A stretch of 19,027 nucleotides of DNA from an uncultured Lachnospiraceae bacterium (GCA_945834545.1 CAMAHO010000021.1:1-19027); one strand, 5' to 3'. Positions 1 to 6,620 are shown, numbered from the stretch's first letter. Notes: generated by a model not told the origin, from the sequence alone. Translations and numbers: made by a program.

Positions 1-7
1 TAAACAT

Positions 8-227
8 AACCGTAGAAAAAAGGAAATGCTTACGGTTAAGAATCCAAAATGACAAAATGGAACCGTAGAGTAAAGGGAAATCCTACGGTTAGAAACCCCA
101 AAAGGCAAAAACTAACCGTAGAGCAAAGGGAAATCCTACGGTTAGGAATTCCAAAAGGCAAAAAGGAACCGTAGAGCAGAGGAAATAACTAGGGATAGAA
201 AATCCAAATGACTAATTATAACCGTAG
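8..227. repeat. 53-bp tandem array, each unit carrying a short inverted repeat
   Basis: AACCGTAG recurs at 8, 61, 114, 167 and 220, a spacing of exactly 53 bp each time, giving four units and the beginning of a fifth. In units 2 and 3 the left arm AACCGTAG is followed after about 14 bases by CTACGGTT, so each unit can form a hairpin with an AAAGGGAAAT-type loop. Unit 1 has a one-base change next to the right arm and unit 4 has a decayed right arm. The bases between hairpins (CCAAAAGGCAAAAA-like) are also conserved between units, which separates this from a CRISPR array. Function is unknown. The array may continue to the left of the window. Confidence 0.9.
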
Positions 228-285
228 CACCAATGAAAAAGTATTTCGAATAAGCCATTATGCATATAATTTTGCAATTATGTAT

Positions 286-321
286 AGTATAAAACCTATA
301 TGAAGTATAAAACATATATAT
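286..321. repeat. 18-bp direct repeat, two abutting copies
   Basis: AGTATAAAACCTATATGA at 286-303 is followed directly by AGTATAAAACATATATAT at 304-321. The surrounding 240-360 stretch is very AT-rich and holds several TATAAT-like hexamers, so it could contain a promoter, but no -35/-10 pair stands out and no gene was found in it. Confidence 0.75.
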
Positions 322-416
322 TTTACATATAATCCAGATTATGGTATATTAGCTTTCGGTTGAGAAACAAACATTATTCTTAATTTCTAGCGCGCATTTT
401 GTAACAACAAACGGGC

Positions 417-460
417 CGCACGGAAGAGAGCTAAAAGTCGCATGGAAGAGAACTAAAAGT
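417..460. repeat. 22-bp direct repeat, two abutting copies
   Basis: CGCACGGAAGAGAGCTAAAAGT at 417-438 is repeated at 439-460 with two substitutions (C to T, G to A). It lies in the gene-free leader of the chromate transporter genes. No function can be assigned. Confidence 0.8.
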
Positions 461-506
461 GACAAGGAAAACTGTTGCAGGACGACAAGAAAGAGTTCTG
501 TAGGAC

Positions 507-628
507 ACAATGAAGCGTGCAATATTTAAAAAGTAGGCAACAATGAAGTACACAATAATTATAATGTGTGCAGCACAATGAGGCGCGCAATAGTTATGAA
601 GTGCGCAACACAATGAAGTGTGCAATAA
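507..628. repeat. Degenerate ~35-bp tandem repeat upstream of the transporter gene
   Basis: ACAATGAAG or a one-base variant begins at 507, 540, 575 and 610, spacings of 33, 35 and 35 bp. Each is followed by a GC(G/A)CAAT-like stretch, and within units there are further AATGAAGTGCGCAAC-like half copies. The last copy ends about 24 bp before the transporter start codon. An open frame runs from 568 through the last repeats into the transporter frame, but the repeat part lacks a ribosome binding site and is better read as untranslated leader. Confidence 0.7.
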
Positions 629-651
629 AATCGACGAAGGGAAAGAAAAAG

Positions 652-1227
652 ATGAAGAAGGATTATAGTAAGCTTGGTACATTGTTTCGGTCTATGTTTA
701 TGCTTAGTGCTTGTACATTCGGAGGGGGATTCGTCATTGTATCCCTGATGAAAAAGAAGTTTGTGGAGGAGCTTAAGTGGCTGGATGAGGATGAGATGTT
801 GGATGTGACGGCAATCACACAGTCCGCACCGGGCCCGCTACCGGTCAATGCTTCTGTGATTATCGGTTATCGGATTGCAGGGGTTATCGGTTCCCTGACA
901 GCTATTTTGGGAACCATTCTCCCGCCTATGATTATTATCTCTGTAATATCCCTGTTTTATGAGCAATTTCGTACCAACCCATATATCGCAGTGGCTTTAC
1001 AGGTGATGAGAGCGGGTGTGGCAGCTGTTATCTTTGATGTGGTAATCAATCTTGCCAAAAATGTGGTAAAGACTAGAAGAATTTTGTATATTGCAATGAT
1101 GATCATTGCCTTTATATCCACTTACCTGCTTCGTGTCAGTGCAATGATTATTATCTTTACCTGTCTGGGCATAGGACTGCTTGATTTAGCAATCACATTG
1201 ATGAAGAAGAAAAAGGAGGCGGCATAA
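652..1227 (+). CDS. Chromate transporter family protein, N-terminal-half type (short-chain CHR)
   Basis: This 191-residue integral membrane protein is a short-chain member of the CHR (chromate ion transporter, ChrA) family. The family exports chromate in some bacteria; in gut anaerobes the natural substrate is unproven. Visible family marks are TFGGG near residues 22-26, the APGP motif at 59-62 (in ITQSAPGPLPVNA), and several hydrophobic spans from about residue 65 onward, ending in a basic tail. Short-chain CHR proteins usually come as adjacent pairs that together match one full-length ChrA, and the next gene is the partner, beginning one base after this stop. The start at 652 was chosen because GAAGGGAAAG lies at a suitable distance, whereas the open frame from 568 would add 28 residues encoded by tandem repeats. 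Family assignment is firm; substrate is uncertain. Confidence 0.88.
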   Translation: MKKDYSKLGTLFRSMFMLSACTFGGGFVIVSLMKKKFVEELKWLDEDEMLDVTAITQSAPGPLPVNASVIIGYRIAGVIGSLTAILGTILPPMIIISVISLFYEQFRTNPYIAVALQVMRAGVAAVIFDVVINLAKNVVKTRRILYIAMMIIAFISTYLLRVSAMIIIFTCLGIGLLDLAITLMKKKKEAA

Positions 1228-1228
1228 G

Positions 1229-1801
1229 ATGCTTTTACTGAAATTGTTTTTTGCGTTTATTCAGGTAGGAATGTTTAGTGTAGGCGGAGGTTATGCAGCA
1301 ATTCCTTTGATTCAGGAACAGATTGTAAATATTTACGGACTCATGACTATGGAGGAATTCACAGACCTAATCACAGTTGCGGAGATGACTCCGGGACCGA
1401 TTTCCATCAATTCGGCAACCTTTGTAGGAATGCGTCTGGCGGGGATTCCGGGTGTACTATTATGTTCCATTGGATGCATTATTCCCTCCTTTATTATCTG
1501 TCTGACTTTGGCACATTTTTATTATAAATATCGTACTGTAAGCGGCGTTCAGGTGGTATTAGGATCCCTAAGACCTGCTGTTGTGGCTCTGATTGGTTCG
1601 GCGGGAGCTTCCATTTTGGTGCTTGGCTTGTTCCAAACCAGCATCATGAATGTTGTATTCAGTGAGATTCGGTATGTGGAACTGGTGATTTTTGTGGTTG
1701 CGCTGATTATCTTGCGGAAATTTAAAGCCAGTGCCATCTCTATCATCTTGGGCAGTGGAGTGATAGGAACCATTATTTATGCTATAATGGGAGCTATCTA
1801 G
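1229..1801 (+). CDS. Chromate transporter family protein, C-terminal-half type (short-chain CHR)
   Basis: This is the second protein of a short-chain CHR pair, 190 residues. It repeats the family marks SVGGG at residues 17-21 and TPGP at 54-57 (AEMTPGPISINSATFVG), followed by hydrophobic segments through the C terminus, so both halves have the same domain. The start codon is one base downstream of the previous stop, with AAGGAGG inside the end of the upstream gene, a tightly coupled arrangement expected for a heteromeric or mutually dependent transporter. The stop codon TAG lies inside the first copy of a 35-bp tandem repeat that continues to the following regulator gene. Transport of chromate, sulfate-like or another anion cannot be decided from sequence. 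Confidence 0.88.
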   Translation: MLLLKLFFAFIQVGMFSVGGGYAAIPLIQEQIVNIYGLMTMEEFTDLITVAEMTPGPISINSATFVGMRLAGIPGVLLCSIGCIIPSFIICLTLAHFYYKYRTVSGVQVVLGSLRPAVVALIGSAGASILVLGLFQTSIMNVVFSEIRYVELVIFVVALIILRKFKASAISIILGSGVIGTIIYAIMGAI

Positions 1802-1894
1802 AGCAGAGAACGGAATGGGGAGAATGAGCTATCTAGAGCAGAAACAGAACGGGTAGAATGAGCTTTCCAGAGCAGAGAAAGGAATAGGTAGGAT
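1791..1894. repeat. 35-bp tandem repeat bridging the transporter stop and the lysR start
   Basis: Three imperfect copies start with GAGCT at 1791, 1826 and 1860 (periods 35 and 34). Each has the form GAGCTATCTAGAGCAGA followed by a GGAAT(G/A)GG(G/T)AG-like purine stretch. Copy 1 supplies the last codons and stop of the transporter gene; copy 3 ends at the base before the lysR ATG and its GGAATAGGTAGG serves as that gene's ribosome binding site. The pattern suggests local duplication of the gene junction. Confidence 0.85.
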
Positions 1895-2764
1895 ATGACA
1901 ATCCGGCATATCAGAATGTTTGTAACAGTAGCAGACCAAGAGGGCATGAGTGCCGCTGCCAAGGAGCTGCATGTTTCCCAACCAACAGTGAGTCAGGCCA
2001 TAGCGGAGTTGGAGAAATACTATGGAGTGAAGCTCTTTGAGAGACTATCCCAGAGACTATATATCACGAAGGAAGGGGAGCTTATGCTCTCTTTTTCTCG
2101 TCATATTTTGGATTCCTTTGACCGTATGGAAGAAGCCATGGATTTGACGGCGGAGAAACCGGTGCTGAAGCTTGGGTGCAGTGTCACGGTGGGAACCTGC
2201 CTGATTCACGATATTTTAGATAAGGTAAAAGAGAAAATGCCTAATCTGCAGGTTCTGGTGACTGTGACCAATTCTTCCGATATCGAGCAGGCGATCTTGA
2301 CCAACGAGGTAGATTTGGGAATTGTGGAGGGAATCATCAAGTCAGAGGAGCTGCTCACCACTCCAATCTGTGAAGATGAGCTGGTATTGGTGTGTGGCAA
2401 AGAGCATCCTCTGGCGAAAGCGGGGAAGGTAACTGCCTCTATGCTGCAGGGGCAGAATTATGTCAGCCGTGAGAGCGGAAGTGCAGAGAGAAACCAGATG
2501 GAAAAGAAACTGGAAGAACAGGGAATACAATTTGTGAGAAGCTTTTGCAGTACCAACACAGAGGCAATCAAGAATGCAGTGATACGAGGAAGAGGCATAG
2601 CAGTGCTCTCTAGGCGAATGGTTGAAAAGGAGCTTGCCACAGGAGACATCGTGGTATTATCTCTGGATGGGGTGAGAGCCACCAGAAATATCAATCTGGT
2701 TATCCACAAAAACAAGTATATTTCCAAAGGAATTAAATTGTTTCAGGAGCTTGTTTGGAATTAA
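1895..2764 (+). CDS. LysR-family transcriptional regulator
   Basis: A 289-residue LysR-type regulator of standard length. The N-terminal winged helix-turn-helix is clear at about residues 3-60 (the family's AAxxLxxSQPTVSxxIxxLE pattern, then GVKLFER and TxEG). The rest is a substrate-binding domain from about residue 85, in which a small effector normally tunes DNA binding. It lies 93 bp after the chromate-type transporter pair on the same strand, so it may be co-transcribed and may regulate that pair; this is inference from position. The gap is a tandem repeat that also provides the ribosome binding site. The effector is not predictable. A strong palindrome 16 bp after the stop could end transcription. 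Confidence 0.9.
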   Translation: MTIRHIRMFVTVADQEGMSAAAKELHVSQPTVSQAIAELEKYYGVKLFERLSQRLYITKEGELMLSFSRHILDSFDRMEEAMDLTAEKPVLKLGCSVTVGTCLIHDILDKVKEKMPNLQVLVTVTNSSDIEQAILTNEVDLGIVEGIIKSEELLTTPICEDELVLVCGKEHPLAKAGKVTASMLQGQNYVSRESGSAERNQMEKKLEEQGIQFVRSFCSTNTEAIKNAVIRGRGIAVLSRRMVEKELATGDIVVLSLDGVRATRNINLVIHKNKYISKGIKLFQELVWN

Positions 2765-2780
2765 AGCAATGTGTGTGGAG

Positions 2781-2850
2781 GGGACAGAGGGGACAGGTCC
2801 ATATGACCCCAAAGACCTCGGGGGTCATATGGACCTGTCCCCTCTGTCCC
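2781..2850. repeat. Perfect 30-bp inverted repeat (extragenic palindrome)
   Basis: The left arm at 2781-2810 and right arm at 2821-2850 are exact reverse complements over 30 bases, separated by a 10-base loop (AAAGACCTCG). Each arm contains GGGACAGAGGGGACAGG, itself an internal near-repeat, and a central CATATG. It lies between lysR and trpS and could act as a transcription stop for lysR, although no clear T-run follows it. The GGGGACAGG core resembles the GGGGACGG cores of the palindromes at 5737 and 15701. Confidence 0.95.
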
Positions 2851-2926
2851 TAGCCGGTGCAATACCCGTTAGTTCAAATGGAAGGCTGAACTGTTACCGA
2901 CGGAGAAGAGCATGACAGAAATAAGG

Positions 2927-2955
2927 TTGCCTTTAGGTAGAAATAATGGTAGAAT
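2927..2955 (+). promoter_or_regulatory. Candidate housekeeping promoter of trpS
   Basis: TTGCCT at 2927-2932 and TAGAAT at 2950-2955 are separated by exactly 17 bp, a good sigma-A layout. Transcription would start near 2962, leaving a leader of about 25 bases before the trpS ATG at 2987. No T-box (AGGGTGG-type) motif was found upstream, so tryptophan-tRNA attenuation is not supported here. Confidence 0.6.
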
Positions 2956-2986
2956 GAGGAATAGTTTTACAGATGGGAGATTACTT

Positions 2987-4081
2987 ATGAGTAAGATTAT
3001 TTTGACAGGCGACAGACCGACAGGTAGACTTCATATCGGCCATTACGTAGGTTCTCTGAGGAGAAGAGTAGAGTTACAGAACTCAGGCGAATATGACAAG
3101 ACATTTATCATGATTGCAGATGCCCAGGCATTGACAGATAATATTGAGAATCCGGAGAAGGTTAGACAGAACATTATTGAGGTGGCTTTGGACTATATGT
3201 CCGCAGGACTAGACCCTGCGAAGTCAACCTTGTTTATCCAGTCTCAGGTTCCTGAACTGACAGAGCTTACTTTTTATTATATGGATTTAGTGACAGTTGC
3301 AAGACTGGAGAGAAATCCTACTGTCAAGACTGAAATTGGAATGAGAGGCTTTGGTGCAAGTATTCCTGTGGGCTTTTATACTTATCCCATCAGTCAGGCG
3401 GCTGATATTACTGCTTTTAAGGCAACTACCGTTCCGGTTGGAGTTGATCAGCTTCCTATGATTGAGCAGACCAGAGAAATTGTACGCAAGTTTAATTCCG
3501 TATATGCCCCTGTGCTGGTAGAGCCTGAAGCATTGGTTCCAGAGACCGAAGCAGCAAAGAGACTTCCCGGTATTGACGGTAAGGAAAAGATGAGTAAATC
3601 TCTCGGTAACTGTATTTACTTGTCTGAAACCGCAGACGAGGTGAAAGACAAGATAATGAAAAAGATGTTTACAGACCCTACCCATTTGCAGGTTACTGAC
3701 CCGGGCCACGTGGAAGGAAATATGGTATTCACCTATTTGGATGCGTTCTGTAAGGATGAGCATTTTGAAAGGTATTTACCCGAGTATGCAAATCTTCAGG
3801 AATTAAAGGATCACTATACCAGAGGTGGCTTGGGCGATGTGAAGACCAAGAAGTTCTTGAATTCTATTTTACAGGAAACTCTGGATCCTATTCGAGCAAG
3901 GAGAAAGGAATTAGAGAAGGATATTCCTTATGTATATGAAGTCCTGAGAAAGGGCAGTGAGGCAGCCAGGGAGGTGGCAGCGCAGACTTTGAGCGAAGTG
4001 AAGAGCGCTATGAAGATTAATTATTTTGAGGATGCGGAGCTGATTCGTATGCAAAGTGAAAAATATAAACCGGCAGAATAA
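2987..4081 (+). CDS. trpS: Tryptophan--tRNA ligase
   Basis: The product (364 residues) charges tRNA-Trp with tryptophan using ATP, in the cytoplasm. It is a class I synthetase: the HIGH motif appears within PTGRLHIGHYVGSL at about residues 11-24 and the KMSKS motif within GKEKMSKSLGN near residues 200-210. The protein is slightly longer than the shortest bacterial TrpRS, about 330 residues, and its charged C-terminal stretch (about residues 275-364) is a continuation of the same fold. The start at 2987 has GGGAGA at proper spacing. An in-frame upstream ATG at 2912 would add 25 residues, but a promoter lies inside that extension, so it is rejected. The gene appears to be monocistronic, with a hairpin terminator just after it. 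Confidence 0.96.
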   Translation: MSKIILTGDRPTGRLHIGHYVGSLRRRVELQNSGEYDKTFIMIADAQALTDNIENPEKVRQNIIEVALDYMSAGLDPAKSTLFIQSQVPELTELTFYYMDLVTVARLERNPTVKTEIGMRGFGASIPVGFYTYPISQAADITAFKATTVPVGVDQLPMIEQTREIVRKFNSVYAPVLVEPEALVPETEAAKRLPGIDGKEKMSKSLGNCIYLSETADEVKDKIMKKMFTDPTHLQVTDPGHVEGNMVFTYLDAFCKDEHFERYLPEYANLQELKDHYTRGGLGDVKTKKFLNSILQETLDPIRARRKELEKDIPYVYEVLRKGSEAAREVAAQTLSEVKSAMKINYFEDAELIRMQSEKYKPAE

Positions 4082-4102
4082 GGCACGGTGTGTTTTATTA
4101 GT

Positions 4103-4137
4103 GAGGCAGTCACAGAAAAGTGGCTGCCTCCTCTTTT
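4103..4137 (+). terminator. Rho-independent terminator after trpS
   Basis: GAGGCAGTCAC (4103-4113) pairs with GTGGCTGCCTC (4120-4130) with one G-T pair, around a loop of AGAAAA, followed by CTCTTTT. It is placed 21 bp after the trpS stop. Confidence 0.85.
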
Positions 4138-4186
4138 ACTGTGCTTGCGTGGAGGCTATGATGTGGAAAGTACGGGCTTCTCGTTG

Positions 4187-4465
4187 AATTCAGCAGCAGA
4201 CGCAAAAGCGCTAAAGTGAGGGTGTAAAAGAAAATTGCCGGAAAGATTGAAATCAGTAGCATCTAAGAAAAATCAAGAAGTCAAGTGTAAAAGAAAAGAG
4301 GAGAAGAAGCTAAAATCAGTAGCAGTCGCAATAGTTTTCAAGTGAGGGCGTAAAAGAAAACTGATAGAAAGAGGAAAATCAGTAGCAACTAAGTAAAATC
4401 AAGAAGTTAGGTGCAAAAGAAAATGGTGAAAGAAGCCAAAATCAGTAGCAAAAAGAAATCAAGCG
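4187..4465. repeat. 63-bp tandem repeat, four full units plus a partial one
   Basis: AATCAGTAGCA (or AATTCAGCAGCA in the first) begins at 4187, 4251, 4314, 4377 and 4440; the last three spacings are exactly 63 bp. Units share AAGTGAGGGYGTAAAAGAAAA or AAGTxxxGTGTAAAAGAAAA in the middle and a GAAAGA-rich end. Although 63 is a multiple of three, in-frame stop codons occur on the plus strand and no open frame of note was found, so it is read as noncoding. It occupies the gene-free stretch between trpS and spoVAD. Confidence 0.85.
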
Positions 4466-4497
4466 CAAGGAGACCAAGAGCCGAAGAATAACCAAGG

Positions 4498-4542
4498 ACA
4501 GAGAGCCCGAAAACAGAGAGCCCGAAAACAATGAGCCCAAGA
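4498..4542. repeat. 15-bp tandem repeat, three copies
   Basis: ACAGAGAGCCCGAAA occurs at 4498-4512 and 4513-4527, and a diverged copy ACAATGAGCCCAAGA at 4528-4542. The rest of the gap up to spoVAD (4543-4686) is AT-rich and shows no gene; it should hold the spoVAD promoter, but I could not pick a convincing sigma-G type pair. Confidence 0.8.
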
Positions 4543-4698
4543 ACCTAGGCTAAAAATCCAACAACATAGAAACCCAAAATAAAGGAATAGATATCCGGAA
4601 ATATATAAATACTATCTGTGTGCTGTACAGAGAAGAATCAAAACGACTATAAACTTACAGGCATAAACACAAATAATTCAAATAAGTGAGGTAAATCT

Positions 4699-5721
4699 AT
4701 GGCAAAGCATGTAGGAAAGGCCAGTGTTACATTGGATTCGGATATCTATATTATCGGGAGTGCGTCCGTGGCAGGAACGAAAGAGGGAGAAGGACCTTTG
4801 GGACATAAAATTGATGTGGTAGGAGAGGACGATTGGTTTGGAGGACAAACCTGGGAGGAGGCAGAGAGCAATCTTCAAAAGAAGGCAGCCGGGCTGGCCT
4901 TAGTGGATGCGGGGCTGAAGAATAAGGATATGGATTTCATCCTGGCAGGAGACTTGTTGGGGCAGTCTATTGCCACGACCTTCGGTATGGAGAATCTGGA
5001 CATTCCATTACTTGGAGTGTATGGAGCTTGTTCCACCTGTGGGGAGGCTCTGGCATTGGGAAGTATGTTGATTGATGGGGGAAGTGCAAGGCAGGTTTTG
5101 TGCATCACCTCAAGCCATTTTGCCAGTGCAGAGAAGGAATTTCGATATCCCCTGGAATACGGAAATCAACGGCCGGTGTCAGCCACCTGGACTGTGACAG
5201 GGGCCGGTGGCTTTGTGTTAGGGAATGTGAAGGGCAAGAGGGCTAAGGCAAAGATTACAGGTCTGACGGTAGGTAAGGTAGTGGATTACGGATTAAAGGA
5301 ATCTATGAACATGGGAGCTTGTATGGCGCCTGCAGCGGCAGATACCTTATGCAGTCATTTTAATGATATGGGAACTAAGCCCTCTGACTATGACCGCATC
5401 ATCACAGGTGATTTAGGCTTGGTGGGGCAGAAAATACTTCTGGACTTGATGAAGGACAAGGGTTATGACATTGAGAATCAGCACATGGACTGTGGAATAG
5501 AAATTTTTCACAACGAAGAGCAAGGCACAGGAAGCGGGGGCAGCGGATGTGGATGTGCCAGTGTGGTTCTGTCCTCCTATATCTTGGAAGAGATGATGCA
5601 GGGAAACTGGAAGAAAATACTGTTTCTTCCCACGGGGGCACTGTTGAGCAAAACAAGCTTCCAGGAAGGAAAAAGTGTCCCGGCAATCAGTCATCTTCTG
5701 GTCTTAGAGAGTATTCGATGA
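4699..5721 (+). CDS. spoVAD: Stage V sporulation protein AD
   Basis: SpoVAD (340 residues; the Bacillus protein is about 338) is a thiolase-fold protein of the spore inner membrane complex that binds dipicolinic acid and is needed for its uptake into the forespore and release at germination. Characteristic stretches are GPLGH near residue 32, FLAGDLL-like ILAGDLLGQ near 81-89, YGACSTCGEAL at 108-118 with the thiolase-position cysteine at 111, SSHFASAEKEFRYP, MAPAAADT and GGSGCGCASVV near the C terminus. GAGG lies 7 bases before the ATG. In most sporulating Firmicutes it sits between spoVAC and spoVAE; here upstream DNA is repeat-filled and spoVAC is absent, while spoVAE lies about 1.5 kb downstream. 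Expression in the forespore under sigma-G is expected from the family. Confidence 0.95.
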   Translation: MAKHVGKASVTLDSDIYIIGSASVAGTKEGEGPLGHKIDVVGEDDWFGGQTWEEAESNLQKKAAGLALVDAGLKNKDMDFILAGDLLGQSIATTFGMENLDIPLLGVYGACSTCGEALALGSMLIDGGSARQVLCITSSHFASAEKEFRYPLEYGNQRPVSATWTVTGAGGFVLGNVKGKRAKAKITGLTVGKVVDYGLKESMNMGACMAPAAADTLCSHFNDMGTKPSDYDRIITGDLGLVGQKILLDLMKDKGYDIENQHMDCGIEIFHNEEQGTGSGGSGCGCASVVLSSYILEEMMQGNWKKILFLPTGALLSKTSFQEGKSVPAISHLLVLESIR

Positions 5722-5736
5722 TATACGGTAGGCTAG

Positions 5737-5892
5737 GTGGACCATAGGGACGGTAAAATCCGGCTTTTTTGTGGACCATGGGGACACAAAAAAAGCCAGA
5801 TTTTACCGTCCCCATAGTCCACAAAAAAAAACCAGATTTTACCGTCCCCATGGTCCACAAAAAAAAGCCGGATTTTACCGTCCCCGTGGCAC
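5737..5892. repeat. 36-bp palindromic repeat cluster: one forward and three reverse copies
   Basis: A forward copy (5737-5773, GTGGACCATAGGGACGGTAA onward) is followed by an 11-base loop and a near-perfect reverse-complement copy at 5785-5822. Two more reverse copies follow with an exact 36-bp period: CC(A/G)GATTTTACCGTCCCC begins at 5796, 5832 and 5868. Short A-runs of 7-9 bases separate the copies. The first pair can form a hairpin of about 37 bp and may also stop transcription after spoVAD. The core GGGGACGGTAAAATC is the same GGGGAC type as the other extragenic palindromes here. Because 36 is a multiple of three, open frames read through the cluster on both strands, but these are artefacts. 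Confidence 0.92.
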
Positions 5893-5963
5893 ACTCCCTG
5901 GTTCTTTTACAAAACCTTAATAAATTCTTATTCCTTTCTCTTTTCTTACCTATTTTTATGGTG

Positions 5964-5969
5964 TATAAT
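5964..5969 (+). promoter_or_regulatory. Candidate -10 element (TATAAT) for the 6002 gene run
   Basis: A consensus TATAAT lies 33 bases before the GTG start of the next gene. The matching -35 position (5941-5946, TTTTCT) is weak. The preceding 5895-5960 is T-rich and gene-free. Confidence 0.45.
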
Positions 5970-6001
5970 GAAAGGAAATTGCGCAAGGAGGCGAAAGCAC
6001 T

Positions 6002-6241
6002 GTGAGAGTTATGGAGTTTAAAATGGAGCGACCGGGGTTGTTGAAAGCCGGAGATCATATTACCGTAACGGAGGGCGTTCTTCCCAGTAATTACTACTAC
6101 ACGATAGACCCGTCTCTCGCAATGTCACCCAATATTCCCTTCCGGGACAGGCTTTTGTCCAGAGAAGGGGAGGTACTTGAGGTGGTGGAAAATGCGAGAG
6201 GCTTTTATGTGAAAGCACAATTTGATGAAGAGGAGAAATAG
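6002..6241 (+). CDS. Small hypothetical protein (79 residues)
   Basis: I do not recognise a named family. The product is soluble-looking, with no signal peptide or membrane span. It has an N-terminal LKAGDHITVTEG segment, a central SNYYYTIDPSLAMSPNIPFRD segment, and a C-terminal EGEVLEVVENARGFYVKAQF stretch that reads like alternating beta strands, ending in an acidic tail. The start is taken as GTG at 6002 because AAGGAGG (5985-5991) is 10 bases away; the in-frame ATG at 6011 would be 19 bases away. The ridA start follows the stop by three bases, with GAGGAG inside this gene's end serving as its ribosome binding site, so the two are translationally linked. A role tied to RidA or to the following kinase-like protein is possible but only inferred from position. 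Confidence 0.75.
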   Translation: MRVMEFKMERPGLLKAGDHITVTEGVLPSNYYYTIDPSLAMSPNIPFRDRLLSREGEVLEVVENARGFYVKAQFDEEEK

Positions 6242-6244
6242 AAA

Positions 6245-6616
6245 ATGAAAGTAATCAGTACGAACAATGCACCGGCGGCCATTGGACCTTATTCTCAGGG
6301 TATCATTTCAGGAGGCTTATTCTTTGCATCCGGACAAATTGCAATCAATCCTGCCACAGGAGAAATTGAGGGAGAGGATATCGTCTCCCAGACCACTCAG
6401 GTGATGAAAAACATCGGAGCTTTATTGGAAGCTGCCGGCACAGATTATACAAGGGTTGTAAAGACCAGCTGCTTTTTGGCAAATATGGAGGATTTCGCAA
6501 CTTTTAATGAGATTTATGCAAGCTACTTTACAGGGAAGCCGGCCAGAAGCTGTGTGGCCGTCAAAACTCTGCCCAAGAATGTCCTCTGCGAAGTAGAAGT
6601 CATAGCGGAGGTTTAG
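6245..6616 (+). CDS. ridA: RidA family reactive intermediate/imine deaminase
   Basis: RidA (YjgF/YER057c/UK114 family) hydrolyses reactive enamine and imine intermediates released by PLP enzymes such as threonine dehydratase, protecting other PLP enzymes. The 123-residue length is typical. Family features seen are AIGPYSQG at 12-19, the FFASGQIAINPATGEI segment at 26-41, and the catalytic arginine in PARSCVAV (Arg101), followed by CEVEVIA. The protein works as a cytoplasmic trimer. It is tightly spaced after the small hypothetical gene (3 bases) and 4 bases before the kinase-like gene, so the three are very likely one transcription unit. RidA next to arginine and aromatic pathway genes fits its general housekeeping role and does not indicate a special pathway. 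Confidence 0.93.
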   Translation: MKVISTNNAPAAIGPYSQGIISGGLFFASGQIAINPATGEIEGEDIVSQTTQVMKNIGALLEAAGTDYTRVVKTSCFLANMEDFATFNEIYASYFTGKPARSCVAVKTLPKNVLCEVEVIAEV

Positions 6617-6620
6617 TTCC

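Noticed and set aside
8..227. Possible CRISPR array
   Set aside because: The segments between the inverted repeats are also conserved from unit to unit, the period is 53 bp and no cas gene is present, so there are no true spacers.
568..651. N-terminal extension of the first chromate transporter gene
   Set aside because: It is encoded by tandem repeats, has no ribosome binding site at its ATG codons, and the conserved protein begins at 652.
2851..2986. T-box leader for trpS
   Set aside because: No AGGGTGG-type T-box sequence or specifier structure was visible; an ordinary promoter lies 32 bases before the start.
3287..3763. 158-residue open frame on the minus strand
   Set aside because: Antisense shadow of trpS.
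4140..4698. Remnant of spoVAC
   Set aside because: No stretch translates to anything recognisable as SpoVAC; the region is tandem repeat and AT-rich DNA with frequent stops.
5769..6005. Open frame with 12-residue repeats (KKPDFTVP-type), plus an overlapping frame on the minus strand at 5687-6058
   Set aside because: Both arise only because the palindromic repeat has a 36-bp period; no ribosome binding site or family resemblance, and copies read in both strands.
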